Source: Begonia masoniana (lineage: Eukaryota > Streptophyta > Magnoliopsida > Cucurbitales > Begoniaceae). Taken from it: a stretch of 64,000 nt of DNA. The stretch is from NCBI GenBank assembly GCA_022432975.1, contig CM039511.1, positions 21,478,557 through 21,542,556 on the forward strand, read 5' to 3'. The notes under the pieces are model-generated. The model worked only from the letters and a program-made list of their open reading frames with translations. It was not told the origin of the DNA and ran no database searches. Positions 1 to 10,913 of this stretch are shown here, in pieces (the stretch's first letter is position 1; every line of letters starts with the position of its first letter). The translations under genes were made by a program, and so were the position numbers.

Positions 1-374
1 TATAAATGTCAGAGTCAATTTATTTGACATAGAGTACCAACTAATAGCTTGATACATTGAAGGTATCAAACTCGTTATTTAAGATTAGATGACTCTTCAA
101 TAAGTGTGGATGATGACAAATGCAGTTAATATAATAATAAAAATAGAAGTTTAGATCAACAAGACTATCACATGTGCGCAAAACAATTTAAACGACCAAC
201 TCCAGAGAGTTTGGATACTCTAAAAGGATCGACGACTATTGATGACAGCGACAATAATCATAAAGATATTCTTTCAAATTTGAATTTAGAGCAGACTCAC
301 AACATAAGTTATTCAACCAATGTTTAGACTAATACTCAAAACAAACCCACCAGCAACAACTCACTAATAACCCT

Positions 375-929
375 TATGCATATTCTAATTTCAAAAAGTA
401 TTTTTGGTGCAATCAACTAGGTCATCTTTCAAATAACTGTCGAAACAGACGTTCAGTTAACTTTCTAGAAGAATGTGGTAGTGATGACGAACACTATCTT
501 AAAGGAGATATTTATACTGCTAGTGAATTTGGAGAAGGTAAAGTGAGAGAAGAAGTACTGTGCATTCTCCAACGACTTTTTCTAACTTCAAAAGAATTAG
601 ACAACTTTCAATGTCACAAAACCTTTGGAACACGATGCACAATTGATGAAAAAGTTTGTAATGTAATCATTGATAGTGGCAGTACTGAAAATATTATTTC
701 TAAGGCTTTGATAAAGATATTAAATTGGAAGACTGAAAAACATCATTTTTCGTACAAAATTAGATGGATTAAAAGGGATTATGAAGTTGAAGTATTTGAA
801 GTTTGCAAGATTCTAATGTCAATCGAGAAGTATCACAAAGATGAAATCATGTGTGATGTGGTGAATATTTATTGCTTGAAATATTTTAGTCGAATGACCA
901 TGACTATATGGTGTTTATGCAACTTATAA
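375..929 (+). pseudogene. Ty3/gypsy gag-protease relic
   Basis: One continuous frame reads a degraded zinc knuckle at about 399-452 (YFWCNQLGHLSNNC; the first Cys of CX2CX4HX4C appears replaced), an acidic linker, then a retropepsin-like core at about 663-710 with VCNVIIDSGSTENIIS, where DSG is the active-site triplet. The frame ends at 929 soon after the expected flap region, and the sequence just after resembles the start of a decayed RT linker. Upstream (1-374) is gag-like but frame-broken. No LTR or primer site is visible in the window, so this is an internal fragment of a plant gypsy element unrelated to elements 1 and 2 below. The frame has no good start codon, so it is not a gene of its own. 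Confidence 0.7.
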
Positions 930-1212
930 ACAAATGAGATCATACCTTCATGTATAAGTAGTTTGACAAAAAGATTGTTTTAGTTCCACATTTTCAAATG
1001 TCGACAAACAAAGTATTTTCTTTGAACGAGTTCTTTGCAGCTTTAAATTTGAAAACGTGTTTTTTTTTTCTTTCAAAAAGAGGATATAGATGCAATACAA
1101 GATTTACTAATTAATTTATTTTATATTACATTATATTTATTTACTATTAATTAAGATTTTTATTTTCTAATATTATATTATTATTAAGATTTTGATTTCA
1201 TAATTAATTATA
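930..1212. other. AT-rich stretch, nothing recognised
   Basis: Decayed continuation of the gypsy relic to about 1050, then very AT-rich sequence without a gene, RNA or element boundary that I can identify. Confidence 0.5.
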
Positions 1213-1348
1213 GGGTAAAGATCAATTAAAGTACGAAAATATGAAGTATTTTTCAATTCAAACATTGAATAATTTTTTCGTCAATTCAAATATCAAATTA
1301 TGTACCGTTAACAAATCAAACCAGTATGTTAAATGAACATTAAAAATC
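1213..1348 (+). repeat. Dispersed repeat, inverted partner at 11186-11322
   Basis: The sequence beginning GGGTAAAGATCAATTAAA and ending in a run with ACCGTTAACAAATC matches the reverse complement of 11186-11322 over its full length, by eye around 80 percent with small indels. The contig B duplicate of the partner is at about 42010-42147. Similarity stops sharply on both sides, so this looks like a mobile-element terminus or MITE-like unit. Its class is unknown. Confidence 0.6.
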
Positions 1349-1472
1349 TCTTTTATTTTTTGTTGTGTACCTGTTTTATAAGCCAAGTTATCGGCAAATG
1401 AAACTTGATCGACTTGGCCTTGTCAAGACCAGTTTCTGCATCTACCCAAAAAAGAAGTGAATTTGTAGCTAG
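1349..1472. other. Unassigned flank of solo LTR
   Basis: Short unassigned sequence. Its last five bases (1468-1472, GCTAG) are the left target-site duplication of the LTR that follows, so it was once contiguous with 4277 onward. Confidence 0.5.
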
Positions 1473-2535
1473 TGTAACACCCGAGAATTTTCTATTTCGT
1501 GAGTAGCCTTAGGTTAGAAGTGTTAGGAGAGTTCCATTTCTCAAGTTTAGTGGAGTACATTGAGGAGGAAGAGAAGAGAAAATAAAGTGGTTTGACAATT
1601 CAAACCAAAGGGTTTGAAAAGTCAAACAACCAATAGGATTTTTCATGCATTAATGGTATGAAAATTATTAAATTAAAATGAATGAAAAGTGAAGAGTTGT
1701 ATGGCATTCACGTTGGAGGTTTTGGGAGAGAAAAGTGTGGGTGGTTTTACAAATTTAAAAAAGCTTGGAGGAGGAAAGTTAAAAGGTGGAAGAAAAGTTA
1801 GGTTAAAAAGATGAGTTTCCATTTTTTTTCTTCACTTCATCGAGCTTCTCTCCTTCTCCTCCATAGCCATCGATCCCCTTCCTCCTTTCTTAATCTATTG
1901 AAGACTTTTCAAGGTAATTTCTCTTGGGTTTTGGTTTGTGTACATTTAGATGGAGTTTATAAGTGTTTTTATGTATTTTGGTTGAGTTTGGTGAATGTTG
2001 GAAAACCCTAGGTTAGGGATTCCAAAAAATTTAGTTTAGATGTTAGATTTCTTTCCTATTTTGGTAGTTTAGTTGTTGAATGGAGTGATTTAGGTTGTTG
2101 GATGGGTTAGATGAAAGATTGAAAGAGTGTTACACAAAAACGGTTTAAGAACACTTTAGGGCCGATTCTGTCTTTGGGAATTTCGGGCTGGCCAAAGTAA
2201 TTGTTTGGTTAAATTGAGTGATTCAATGGATAGTAGACTTGTAGAGGTTTCCGAGTTGGGGTGGCACGTCGAAATCCGTTGAAAAACGAGAAAGTTGTGG
2301 CCATTTAATGTTGGACGTCGGTAATTGTCTAAAAATCGGGTTTAGTATTTGAAGTGTGAGGTGTGCTTTAGGTTTGTTAAGTTTTAGTTAGAAAATCTTT
2401 TAGAATTTATTGATAGCTTATCAAACTAAGTTTACGTTGTTTTAGGTTATCGTGCGTGTGAATTGGCCGAGTTAAGTGACCAAGTGGAAAACCGAGCGTC
2501 CAGGTAAGTAGTGGTAGCTTTCTTTCGCCTTCGGG

Positions 2536-3248
2536 CCTACACCACGGAACGGTAGGGTTATTTATTTCGTGTTGTGTTTTGTTGGGTTTGGTTGCATAAT
2601 GGTTGACGTGCATCATTGTTTTCAGTAACGAAAGTACGAGTTGTTTTTGCATGGCTGGTTGTGAGGGTGAACGTAATCAGATAAATAATGTTCCTTGTCG
2701 GGATACAGTGCTTGCAGTGGCACCCCGAAGGGAACTTGAGATCTCAAATAGTGTGCCTTGTCGGGATACGGTGCTTGCAGTGGCACTCCGAAGGGAACTC
2801 TATGAGAGAACGGCTAAAACACGAGATCTGGAATAGTGGGCCTTGTCGGGATACGGTGCTTGCAGTGGCACCCCGAAGGGAACTCTATGAAGGATGGTTG
2901 GCTAAAATACGTAAAGGTCGTGAGTATGAATTCCTAGACGGTTATAGGATTCTACGATCGACGAGGGAGATTATGCATGGCCATCCTAGACGGTTATGGG
3001 ATGTGAGCTATCTAGTCTTGCTCTGGTGATTCTGAGTTTGGCCGTCCTAGACGGTTATGGGACGTGTGCCTACTCAAATCACACGGCTTATGAAACGAAT
3101 AATGTAATGAACAGCAACGAATAGCAAATAAACACAACTGAGTGGTAGAAACTGTATTGTATTAGGTTGCTTGCATTGTGTTGTAGTCTCATTCGTTACT
3201 CCCTACTTGCTAAGCATTAGGCTTACGTTTTGTGTTCGGTGGTGTAGG
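2536..3248 (+). promoter_or_regulatory. Complementary arm pair within LTR (family 3)
   Basis: Arm 1 is CCTACACCACGGAAC (2536-2550), about 33 nt after an AG|GTAAGT donor-like site at 2502-2509. Arm 2 is GTTCGGTGGTGTAGG (3234-3248), which runs through TGTAG|GTGA. They pair at 14 of 15 positions. Comparable pairs with different sequences occur in the other LTR families. The role is inferred: RNA stem, intron bracketing, or both. Confidence 0.5.
2693..2884 (+). repeat. Three-copy 44-bp repeat in LTR
   Basis: A unit beginning CCTTGTCGGGATAC and ending CCGAAGGGAACT starts at 2693, 2756 and 2841, with unequal spacers. A second motif, CCTAGACGGTTATGGGA, recurs at about 2935, 2987 and 3046. This is an internal LTR duplication and not coding. 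Confidence 0.8.
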
Positions 3249-3840
3249 TGACGAATTCTATTCAGGTGAGGTTGATGAGACAGCTGAAGTTTAGGCTGCA
3301 GTCGGAGGAGTACGGAGTCCGCCGGTGCAGGCTATTGTTGGGGCGTCTCGATTACTATCGTCCTCGGGTATTTTGTGGAAAGGTGGTAGATGGTTTGGTA
3401 AGCGTTTTGTAAGGCTTTTTGTTTAAAACGACTTCGACTTATTGAATGTTTAGTATGAATATTTACAAAACTGTTTTGGTAGTGAATTTTAATGTTTTGA
3501 GTTGGGGATATTGTGTTTAATGGTTGTAGTAGTTGGGTAGTTGAAAATATATATTTTGTGTGTTTGGTTTCAGGGTTTGGTTTAAAGAAATTTAGGCGTT
3601 ATGCCGCCCGTTTCGGTTTTAAACTATTTAACGTCGGGTTATGTTTGCTATTTTTTTTATTTAATCGTTTGAAGTCTATTTTCTATAAAATTTACGGGAT
3701 TTGAAGATTTATGTGTCGGGAGTGTATGGTAAAAATTTCGGGATTTTTGGAGATGTCGGGCTCATAGAAAAGTGTAGAAAAGTCGGGAAGGTCAAGAAAA
3801 GTCAAAACGGGGTGTTTTGGAGCGTTTTTGAGTGGAAAAA

Positions 3841-4025
3841 CCCGAGCCGGCCCGATCGATCGGGCATGGGTCACGACCGATCGCGGCCGGGATCATTTTT
3901 GGTGAAAATAGCCTGAGAGGGCCCGATCGATCGGGCCCAAATCGTGACCGAACGCGATTGGGCACACACGGGGTGTGCCCAGCGCGCGCTGTCTGGGCGC
4001 GCGCGACGCCCAGCGCGCGCCCAGC
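3841..4025. repeat. GATCGATC palindrome and GCGCGC zone
   Basis: Contains a 16-bp perfect palindrome at 3850-3865 and a 20-bp perfect palindrome at 3919-3938, both built around GATCGATC, followed by repeated CAGCGCGCGC (3979-4025). It is far more GC-rich than its surroundings and lies about 300 bp before the LTR 3' end. Similar GATCGATC clusters occur in the element 2 LTRs (about 30630-30830 and 23330-23540). Confidence 0.7.
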
Positions 4026-4276
4026 AGTAGTTTTTTTTTTAAAAAAAATGTTTTGATTCCGATTTCCACTTTGTTTTAACCCGACTTTTTCCGACATATT
4101 TTAAACATATTTTAAACATATTTTGGCACGTTTTCCAACAAAAAAATAGAGGGTTCGAAAAACCCGAAAACCGAGTCGAAAAATTTACGAAAAATCATTT
4201 TAACATAGTTTTAAAACGGGATTGGTTTGCAACGTGACGCACCGAGCCCGGAGCGGGTTCGGGGCGTTACAGCTAG

Positions 4277-4561
4277 AACCAAATATTCTCATGGAACTTG
4301 CAAGAATATGGCAAACAAATTTGAAAACCAACACAATATTGATTTTTACGGGTTTGGACAATTAAAATGTCTGTTAGAAGTGAAGGCACTTATTGAAGAA
4401 TACACACCTCAGAATTGGCTTTTTTGCTTGCTCAAATTTCTCAGATTGAAGTTTGATCTCCCTTTGTGCTTAAATATGAGCTAGAAGGATTCTATAGGTC
4501 TCTATAGCTTGCTAAGGATGTTTCCATGCAATTTGAAGAGCGCCCTTTAATTGAAGAAGTC
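4277..4561. other. Unassigned sequence between LTR and NPGR-like fragment
   Basis: No recognised gene. It was contiguous with 1349-1472 before the solo LTR inserted. It may be decayed intron or flank of the fragment at 4562-4934. Confidence 0.4.
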
Positions 4562-4934
4562 CTAAATGGGATCCTTCATCTCAGTCTCATCGAGTGCAAA
4601 GTCGACAATGGTTTCAACGTTCTCGAGCTGCTGTTGAGCATAAATTATAAGTGCTAACAGCTTCAATCCCTTTCCATTCTCACCAACCATTTCTACACAC
4701 AACATCAAATTATTATAGGCAAGATTAAATTGCATGTTATAGACCAAGGTTAAACCGTAGTTCAGGATCACTACAACCATTTGTAGCTAAATTCAGAATT
4801 TTCAAAGCATTTTTCTGAAAAAGAACTTGTTCGAAATCCAATACAGAAATTCCAGTTGCACTGCCGTAGAAAATACCAAGAAATTTACGAGCTTGATAGA
4901 GAGAATGTTGGTTTTGATTGATTGACTCGATCAA
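4562..4934 (-). pseudogene. NPG1/NPGR-like TPR protein fragment, frameshifted
   Basis: Two overlapping minus-strand frames (4934-4737, then 4780-4562) read as one protein split by a frameshift near 4740-4780. Segments such as HSLYQARKFLGIFYGSATGI, KALKILNLAT, LRFNLGLVYNMQFNLAYNN and LENVETIVDFALDETEMKDP follow the pattern of the TPR region of the calmodulin-binding NPG1/NPGR (no pollen germination related) family, notably the 'AE-TIVD-ALDQT' signature. Only about 120 residues of a protein usually near 700 are present, with no start, no stop context and mobile elements on both sides. I read it as a captured or left-behind exon remnant. The family call rests on motif memory and not on a search. 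Confidence 0.5.
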
Positions 4935-5325
4935 TTTATTAGTAAAAAATATGCATTTGCATGCAAATTTTTAAAAGATTTACTGTAACACCCGAATTTT
5001 CGGGTTTCCGCTCCAAGACTATTTTCATAAATAAGTAAATTAGGTCCGTTTTGCGGGCGGATAGTTTTATTGGGACCCTAGAAATTTATGGGGAATTGTA
5101 GAAGAATAAGCGAAATTTTAGAAACCCAAATCGAGAAGAGTAATGCTAGAGTTCCCGTTTTAGCCTTTTAAGTATATTAATTTGTAAAAATAGTAAATCA
5201 AGTCCGTTTTACGAAAAGGAAGTGTTATTAGAGTCCTAACGATTAATGTGAATTTGTGGAGATATACGGGATTTACGGAAGGCAAAACGATAAATGAGGA
5301 TTAATTAATGATTAGTTTTATTATT

Positions 5326-5326
5326 G

Positions 5327-5405
<79 letters not shown>
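5326..5405. repeat. (TTA)n microsatellite
   Basis: About 25 near-perfect TTA units inside the solo LTR. They produce spurious poly-Leu and poly-Asn frames on the two strands. Confidence 0.95.
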
Positions 5406-5408
<3 letters not shown>

Positions 5409-7719
5409 AACAAAACAAACAACAACAGAAACGATTCTGTTGTTGTTCGAGCTCCAGCCCGACGCCGAGAGAGACGAGGGAGACGGCAACTCTCCTCCGA
5501 CGAAGCGCCTGCGATTCCTCGCCGTTTTCAGGCCAGACGACGGCGCCACGTGATCTCCGGTCATCTCCGCGCGAAACCCGACCGGTATGCTCGTTTTTCT
5601 CCTCTGTTTTGGTTCGGTTTGAGGCCGTGCGTGATGAGCTCGATTGAGCTCCGATCGCCGGCCGTTTTTGGTTGCTTTCAGCGTCAAATGGCCGAGCTTA
5701 ACGCCGGCTTTGGTTGATTGGCCGTGTTGAGCTCAATGTGAGCGAAATTCAGTGAGGCCGATTTAGGGCACTCGGGTTTTGCTTAATGTAACTTCAATTT
5801 TAGGTTAGTTTATGTTAATTGGATGTTAGTAGGATAGATTGGTGAAGAAATTGATGGAATTTGATGAAAAATCAAAAAGGGGGATTTTTCGGGTAAATGG
5901 CAGATTCGGGTTTTGCCTAAATTGACCTAGCTCTGGTCATTTGTTTTAAAATTCCTTTTGGCAGATTAAAATAGGTTATTAGAGGAGTACGTGGCCGCTG
6001 GAATCGTTCGATTCCGATAACCGACGCAAAAGTTACGCGAGTTTGAAGTTTCGGGTCGGTTTTACCAAACTCGAATTAGTGGCCCGTTTAATTAGGTTTT
6101 AATTGGATTAGGCTAGAAATAGTAATTTGAGAGTAATTGGTAAATGTAGGCTTGATTTTGATGAAGCTTGAATGTTTGACATAGGTCGAGCCATATGTGA
6201 CGTAATGCGGCAAAACCAACAAGCTACGGACGACAGGTAAGTTCTCGTGATCTTCTCTGGCTGATTGGCCTACACCGTACGTCGATGTCGTCTCGAGGAA
6301 CCTTGAGGATTTGTTTGTTTAAATTGTTTTGGTTTGGGTAGTTAGGACTAGTTGTTTTATATGTTGTTTGTTTATCGTCTTGATGGTACATATGTGTTTG
6401 TTTATCGTCTTGATGGTACACATGTGATTGTTTACTTTATTGTTTATATTGAACTGTTCATGCATCATAGTTTTAAAACGACATGAAAATGAATTTACGC
6501 ACGGATTTCATGAAAAGAACATGCATTGTAAAGGCAAGTAAAGTATCACAGTAAACAACCATGACATGGGGTTATCGGGGATGAGGTTCAGACCTGGCGT
6601 TCCGTGGTGAGCGGGTTTCCCTCCCTTCAGATGGTGTGGGCTGTCTAATCGCTTGACGTGCCCTATCCATCTGTCGAGCGTTTCCGATAACCATATGTAA
6701 CACCCGGTTTATTAGAATTAAAATAACCAATTAATCTTCTAAGTGTGAATTTTATAGAATGAAATAGGGAGAAATAGCAATTAGGTTAATGAGTAACTAA
6801 GTGAGGGCATAAGGGTAATTGTCAATTTATATTGTGGATAACGTATTTAAGGAAAGAGTAAATGAGGTATAGCCGTCAATGCTCATTTCACTCTCGATTT
6901 TTCAGCTCAAGCAGCCGAGCTCTCTAGGCGATTCTCCTCGCTCGGTTCTCCTTCGACTTAGGTAAGTTTCTTTTCCTTATTTCTCTTGTGGTATAGTGGT
7001 GAAATGCCTGGAGGATTGCAATGTGAGGATTTTGAGGATGCTGAGATTGAGTGTAGATTCGGGTTTTAGCGATAAGTAGGAATGCTCGGGTAGTAGAGTT
7101 TCTAACTAGATTTCTCGAACCGCTGTTTGATATTTTGAAAGGTTTAGTGAAGCCTTGATTTATATTCTGTATGAACTTAGGTGAACAGACCTCCGAAGTA
7201 GCTAGCAACCAGACAGATTTCCAGGAGCCAGGTAAGTAAAGTATTGCTTGTGCCTTCGGGCCTACATCACAAAACAGTAGGTTATGTATGCTTGAATGTT
7301 TCTATTGTCCATGCATCATGTTTTGTTAAAAGTACGAAAATGAATTTCATGTAAGGATGGTAAGGTATGAACTGTATGCGACAGACAAGCTATTAGGGAA
7401 CTAATCCACCCCTTAACTTATGAAGGGATTTAGACATTGGGAGAATTGATCCCACTCCCAAGGGAACCATGGGATCAGATCAAGTGTTAAGGGAATTCAT
7501 CTGCCCTTAATTAAGTAGGAGGATTGTAGACATTGGGAGAATTGATCCCACTCCCAGGGAACCATGGGATCAGATCATGTTATGAACGAATGCGTATGCC
7601 ACTGAGATGAGAAAAATAGAAACTGCATTTTAGGAGTAGAAAGTTCAGCATTTTACTTCATTCATATACTGCTTTACTTACTTAGCATTAGGATAAAGAT
7701 GATTGGGTGAGTAGGTGAA

Positions 7720-9474
7720 GAAGATGTAGAGTAATCTGTTTTGTCGTTTAGTGAATCGGAAGATGTAGAGTAATCTGTTTTGTCGTTTAGTGAATCGGAA
7801 GATGTAGAGTAATCTGTTTTGTCGTTTAGTGAATCGGAAGATGTAGAGTAATCTGTTTTGTCGTTTAGTGAATCGGAAGATGTAGAGTAATCTGTTTTGT
7901 CGTTTAGTGAATCGGAAGATGTAGAGTAATCTGTTTTGTCGTTTAGTGAATCGGAAGATGTAGAGTAATCTGTTTTGTCGTTTAGTGAATCGGAAGATGT
8001 AGAGTAATCTGTTTTGTCGTTTAGTGAATCGGAAGATGTAGAGTAATCTGTTTTGTCGTTTAGTGAATCGGAAGATGTAGAGTAATCTGTTTTGTCGTTT
8101 AGTGAATCGGAAGATGTAGAGTAATCTGTTTTGTCGTTTAGTGAATCGGAAGATGTAGAGTAATCTGTTTTGTCGTTTAGTGAATCGGAAGATGTAGAGT
8201 AATCTGTTTTGTCGTTTAGTGAATCGGAAGATGTAGAGTAATCTGTTTTGTCGTTTAGTGAATCGGAAGATGTAGAGTAATCTGTTTTGTCGTTTAGTGA
8301 ATCGGAAGATGTAGAGTAATCTGTTTTGTCGTTTAGTGAATCGGAAGATGTAGAGTAATCTGTTTTGTCGTTTAGTGAATCGGAAGATGTAGAGTAATCT
8401 GTTTTGTCGTTTAGTGAATCGGAAGATGTAGAGTAATCTGTTTTGTCGTTTAGTGAATCGGAAGATGTAGAGTAATCTGTTTTGTCGTTTAGTGAATCGG
8501 AAGATGTAGAGTAATCTGTTTTGTCGTTTAGTGAATCGGAAGATGTAGAGTAATCTGTTTTGTCGTTTAGTGAATCGGAAGATGTAGAGTAATCTGTTTT
8601 GTCGTTTAGTGAATCGGAAGATGTAGAGTAATCTGTTTTGTCGTTTAGTGAATCGGAAGATGTAGAGTAATCTGTTTTGTCGTTTAGTGAATCGGAAGAT
8701 GTAGAGTAATCTGTTTTGTCGTTTAGTGAATCGGAAGATGTAGAGTAATCTGTTTTGTCGTTTAGTGAATCGGAAGATGTAGAGTAATCTGTTTTGTCGT
8801 TTAGTGAATCGGAAGATGTAGAGTAATCTGTTTTGTCGTTTAGTGAATCGGAAGATGTAGAGTAATCTGTTTTGTCGTTTAGTGAATCGGAAGATGTAGA
8901 GTAATCTGTTTTGTCGTTTAGTGAATCGGAAGATGTAGAGTAATCTGTTTTGTCGTTTAGTGAATCGGAAGATGTAGAGTAATCTGTTTTGTCGTTTAGT
9001 GAATCGGAAGATGTAGAGTAATCTGTTTTGTCGTTTAGTGAATCGGAAGATGTAGAGTAATCTGTTTTGTCGTTTAGTGAATCGGAAGATGTAGAGTAAT
9101 CTGTTTTGTCGTTTAGTGAATCGGAAGATGTAGAGTAATCTGTTTTGTCGTTTAGTGAATCGGAAGATGTAGAGTAATCTGTTTTGTCGTTTAGTGAATC
9201 GGAAGATGTAGAGTAATCTGTTTTGTCGTTTAGTGAATCGGAAGATGTAGAGTAATCTGTTTTGTCGTTTAGTGAATCGGAAGATGTAGAGTAATCTGTT
9301 TTGTCGTTTAGTGAATCGGAAGATGTAGAGTAATCTGTTTTGTCGTTTAGTGAATCGGAAGATGTAGAGTAATCTGTTTTGTCGTTTAGTGAATCGGAAG
9401 ATGTAGAGTAATCTGTTTTGTCGTTTAGTGAATCGGAAGATGTAGAGTAATCTGTTTTGTCGTTTAGTGAATCG
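7720..9474 (+). repeat. 39-bp minisatellite, 45 identical copies
   Basis: Units begin GAAGATGTAGAG, contain TCTGTTTTGTCGTTTAGTG and repeat every 39 bp from 7720 to 9474 (45 x 39 bp), with a diverged partial unit from 9475. By eye I see no differences between copies. As 39 is a multiple of three, the minus strand stays open for 634 codons with a 13-residue repeat (SSDSLNDKTDYST). That frame is a by-product and not a gene. The equivalent LTR in contig B has about four units. Confidence 0.97.
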
Positions 9475-9572
9475 GAAGATGTAGTGTATGTTTTAATTCT
9501 ATCGGAAGGAGTCATATTGTTGTTATCGGAAGATGTCGTGTGTTTATCTATTGAGAGATGAAATTGCGCTGA

Positions 9573-9740
9573 CTTCATCGGCAGATGAAGTTATGTTGAC
9601 TCATCGGCAGATGAAGTGGTGTATGAAGTTCTCACGACTTCATCGGCAGATGAAGTTGTGGGTGAAGTCGTGTAGACGTCATCGGCAGAAGCCTTTGGTT
9701 TTCTACTTCTGCTTCTTCTGTTGACTTTGTCGTCGGCAGA
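9573..9740 (+). repeat. Repeated 18-bp hairpins CTTCATCGGCAGATGAAG
   Basis: Each unit has 7-bp complementary arms (CTTCATC/GATGAAG) around GGCA. Clear copies lie at 9573-9590 and 9638-9655, a shortened one at 9601-9616, and partial ones near 9677 and 9731. Inverted counterparts are in contig B at about 43668-43770. Confidence 0.75.
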
Positions 9741-10913
9741 TGAATTCGACTTTTGTAATTCCTTGAGTAGTCCATCACTTAAAACCTTAATTCTTTTGAC
9801 CGGACACTTGAAATATTTCCATTAATCTTTCCAACACTATTTTCACCGCTAGTTTAATCCCATTGTAGTCTTAAATAATTTTTCCGCTGCAAAGTTTTCA
9901 AATGTTTTGAACGTTTAGTAAACGTCAAATTTTGTATGTCGAATGAAGTTTTAAATTTATTTGAAATTTCTTAGTCATGGTCAAGTAATGAGTAGCGAAC
10001 CGGGTTCAGATAACTCGGGGCGTTACACCATAGACTGACACGTACGGATATATGCATTGACATGGACGGTTTTCATAGTACAGAGAATACATGATCATGC
10101 ATTAGCATTTACGTAGGGCTTACTGAGATTTTTATCTCATAGATTGTCTGTATGGTGTAGGTGATCCTGATATAGGTGAGGACGAGATCCTTCCACTTGA
10201 GGAGTGATGCAGTTGACGGAGGATGGCTCGCGGGGTGTGCTGGCGCAGTCGATGCTTGACCGACCCGTGGGGAAGTATGTATAGGTTTTGAGGGTTTCTT
10301 TTTGGAGTGTTTTGGGCTGATGGTGAACAGTATAGAACATTTTAGGATGCTTGGTTCTGGTTAGGTGTTAGATTTTTATGTTGATGTTTCAAATGTTTTG
10401 TTTTAAACCATTAATTTAACGTTATGGGAATGTTTATAGTTTAATTGGTAGTTGGTACGTTTTAGGGTGTTTGATTCTGTTTAGTTGATAGATTTGTTTT
10501 ATAAAATGTTTGTTAAGGTTTTTATTTGGATTTTATGAACTGCTTGGTGATTTTGTAAACAGGAGGATATGTCACACTTTTAAACGGAACCATACAGTTC
10601 GTTTTCATGAAAATGTACTTCATTTTAATCGTGTTTAGAGTCAATTTTGGGCAGAGTTACGAGAACGTATGAATGTTTGGAAAGTTTATGTAAAATGTAT
10701 AATTGAAATGGAGATAGAAATGATATTGTGAAGAAGTGATAAGTTGATAAATTGAGGAATGATAGAAGGTTGAGTGGTTTTATGTAAACTATTTTAGTAT
10801 GATAAATGAATTTTCTTTAAAGGTTTTCGAGGATGTTTTTAATTGATTTAGAGGCTTAAAAAGAAAAATTTTATACGGGAAATTAGGAATAGTTTGAGGG
10901 TCGTTACATTTAC

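Larger units (their letters stand above)
1473..4271 (+). mobile_element. Solo LTR, gypsy-type, TSD GCTAG
   Basis: Starts TGTAACACCC and ends GGGGCGTTACA, flanked by a perfect 5-bp duplication GCTAG at 1468-1472 and 4272-4276. There is no internal region, so this is a solo LTR left by LTR-LTR recombination. At 2799 bp it is in the large-LTR range seen in Tekay/Del-type chromoviruses. It contains an AG|GTAAGT site near 2502, complementary arms (2536-2550 and 3234-3248), a three-copy repeat at 2693-2884, and a GC-rich palindrome zone at 3841-4025. Small open frames inside are not genes. Confidence 0.92.
6696..10027 (+). mobile_element. Nested solo LTR (family 1), TSD CCATA
   Basis: Starts TGTAACACCCGGTTTATTAG and ends CTCGGGGCGTTACA, with a perfect duplication CCATA at 6691-6695 and 10028-10032, so it inserted into the older solo LTR. 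It is the same family as the element 1 LTRs. The length is 3332 bp against 2294 bp for its inverted counterpart in contig B (43297-45590). The difference is an expanded 39-bp array plus loss of roughly 560 bp just upstream of the array. Confidence 0.93.
6269..10161 (+). promoter_or_regulatory. Complementary arm pair within LTR (family 2-like)
   Basis: Arm 1 CCTACACCGTAC (6269-6280) follows GGTAAGTTCTCG at 6236. Arm 2 GTATGGTGTAGG (10150-10161) continues as GTGA. All 12 positions can pair if one G-U wobble is allowed. The distance is about 550 nt once the nested LTR is removed, similar to the pair in element 2. Role inferred. Confidence 0.45.
4984..10908 (+). mobile_element. Solo LTR (family 2-like), split by nested LTR, TSD TTTAC
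   Basis: Begins TGTAACACCCGAATTTTCGG and ends GGGTCGTTACA, with a perfect 5-bp duplication TTTAC at 4979-4983 and 10909-10913. After removing the nested LTR (6696-10027) and its duplicated CCATA, the LTR is about 2.6 kb. It shares the module TGGCCTACACC and other stretches with the element 2 LTRs, so it is a related subfamily. Contig B holds an inverted second version with the same duplication (42419-46317, cut by the gap). Confidence 0.9.

Noticed and set aside
5301..5687. Poly-Asn and poly-Leu proteins on opposite strands
   Set aside because: They are translations of a (TTA)n microsatellite within an LTR.
7720..9474. CRISPR-like array
   Set aside because: Units are contiguous with no spacers, and the context is a plant retrotransposon LTR.
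7674..9578. 634-codon minus-strand frame with a 13-residue repeat
   Set aside because: It is entirely a product of the 39-bp minisatellite inside a solo LTR. No unique domain, no homologous frame in the sister LTRs, and only four units in the contig B copy.
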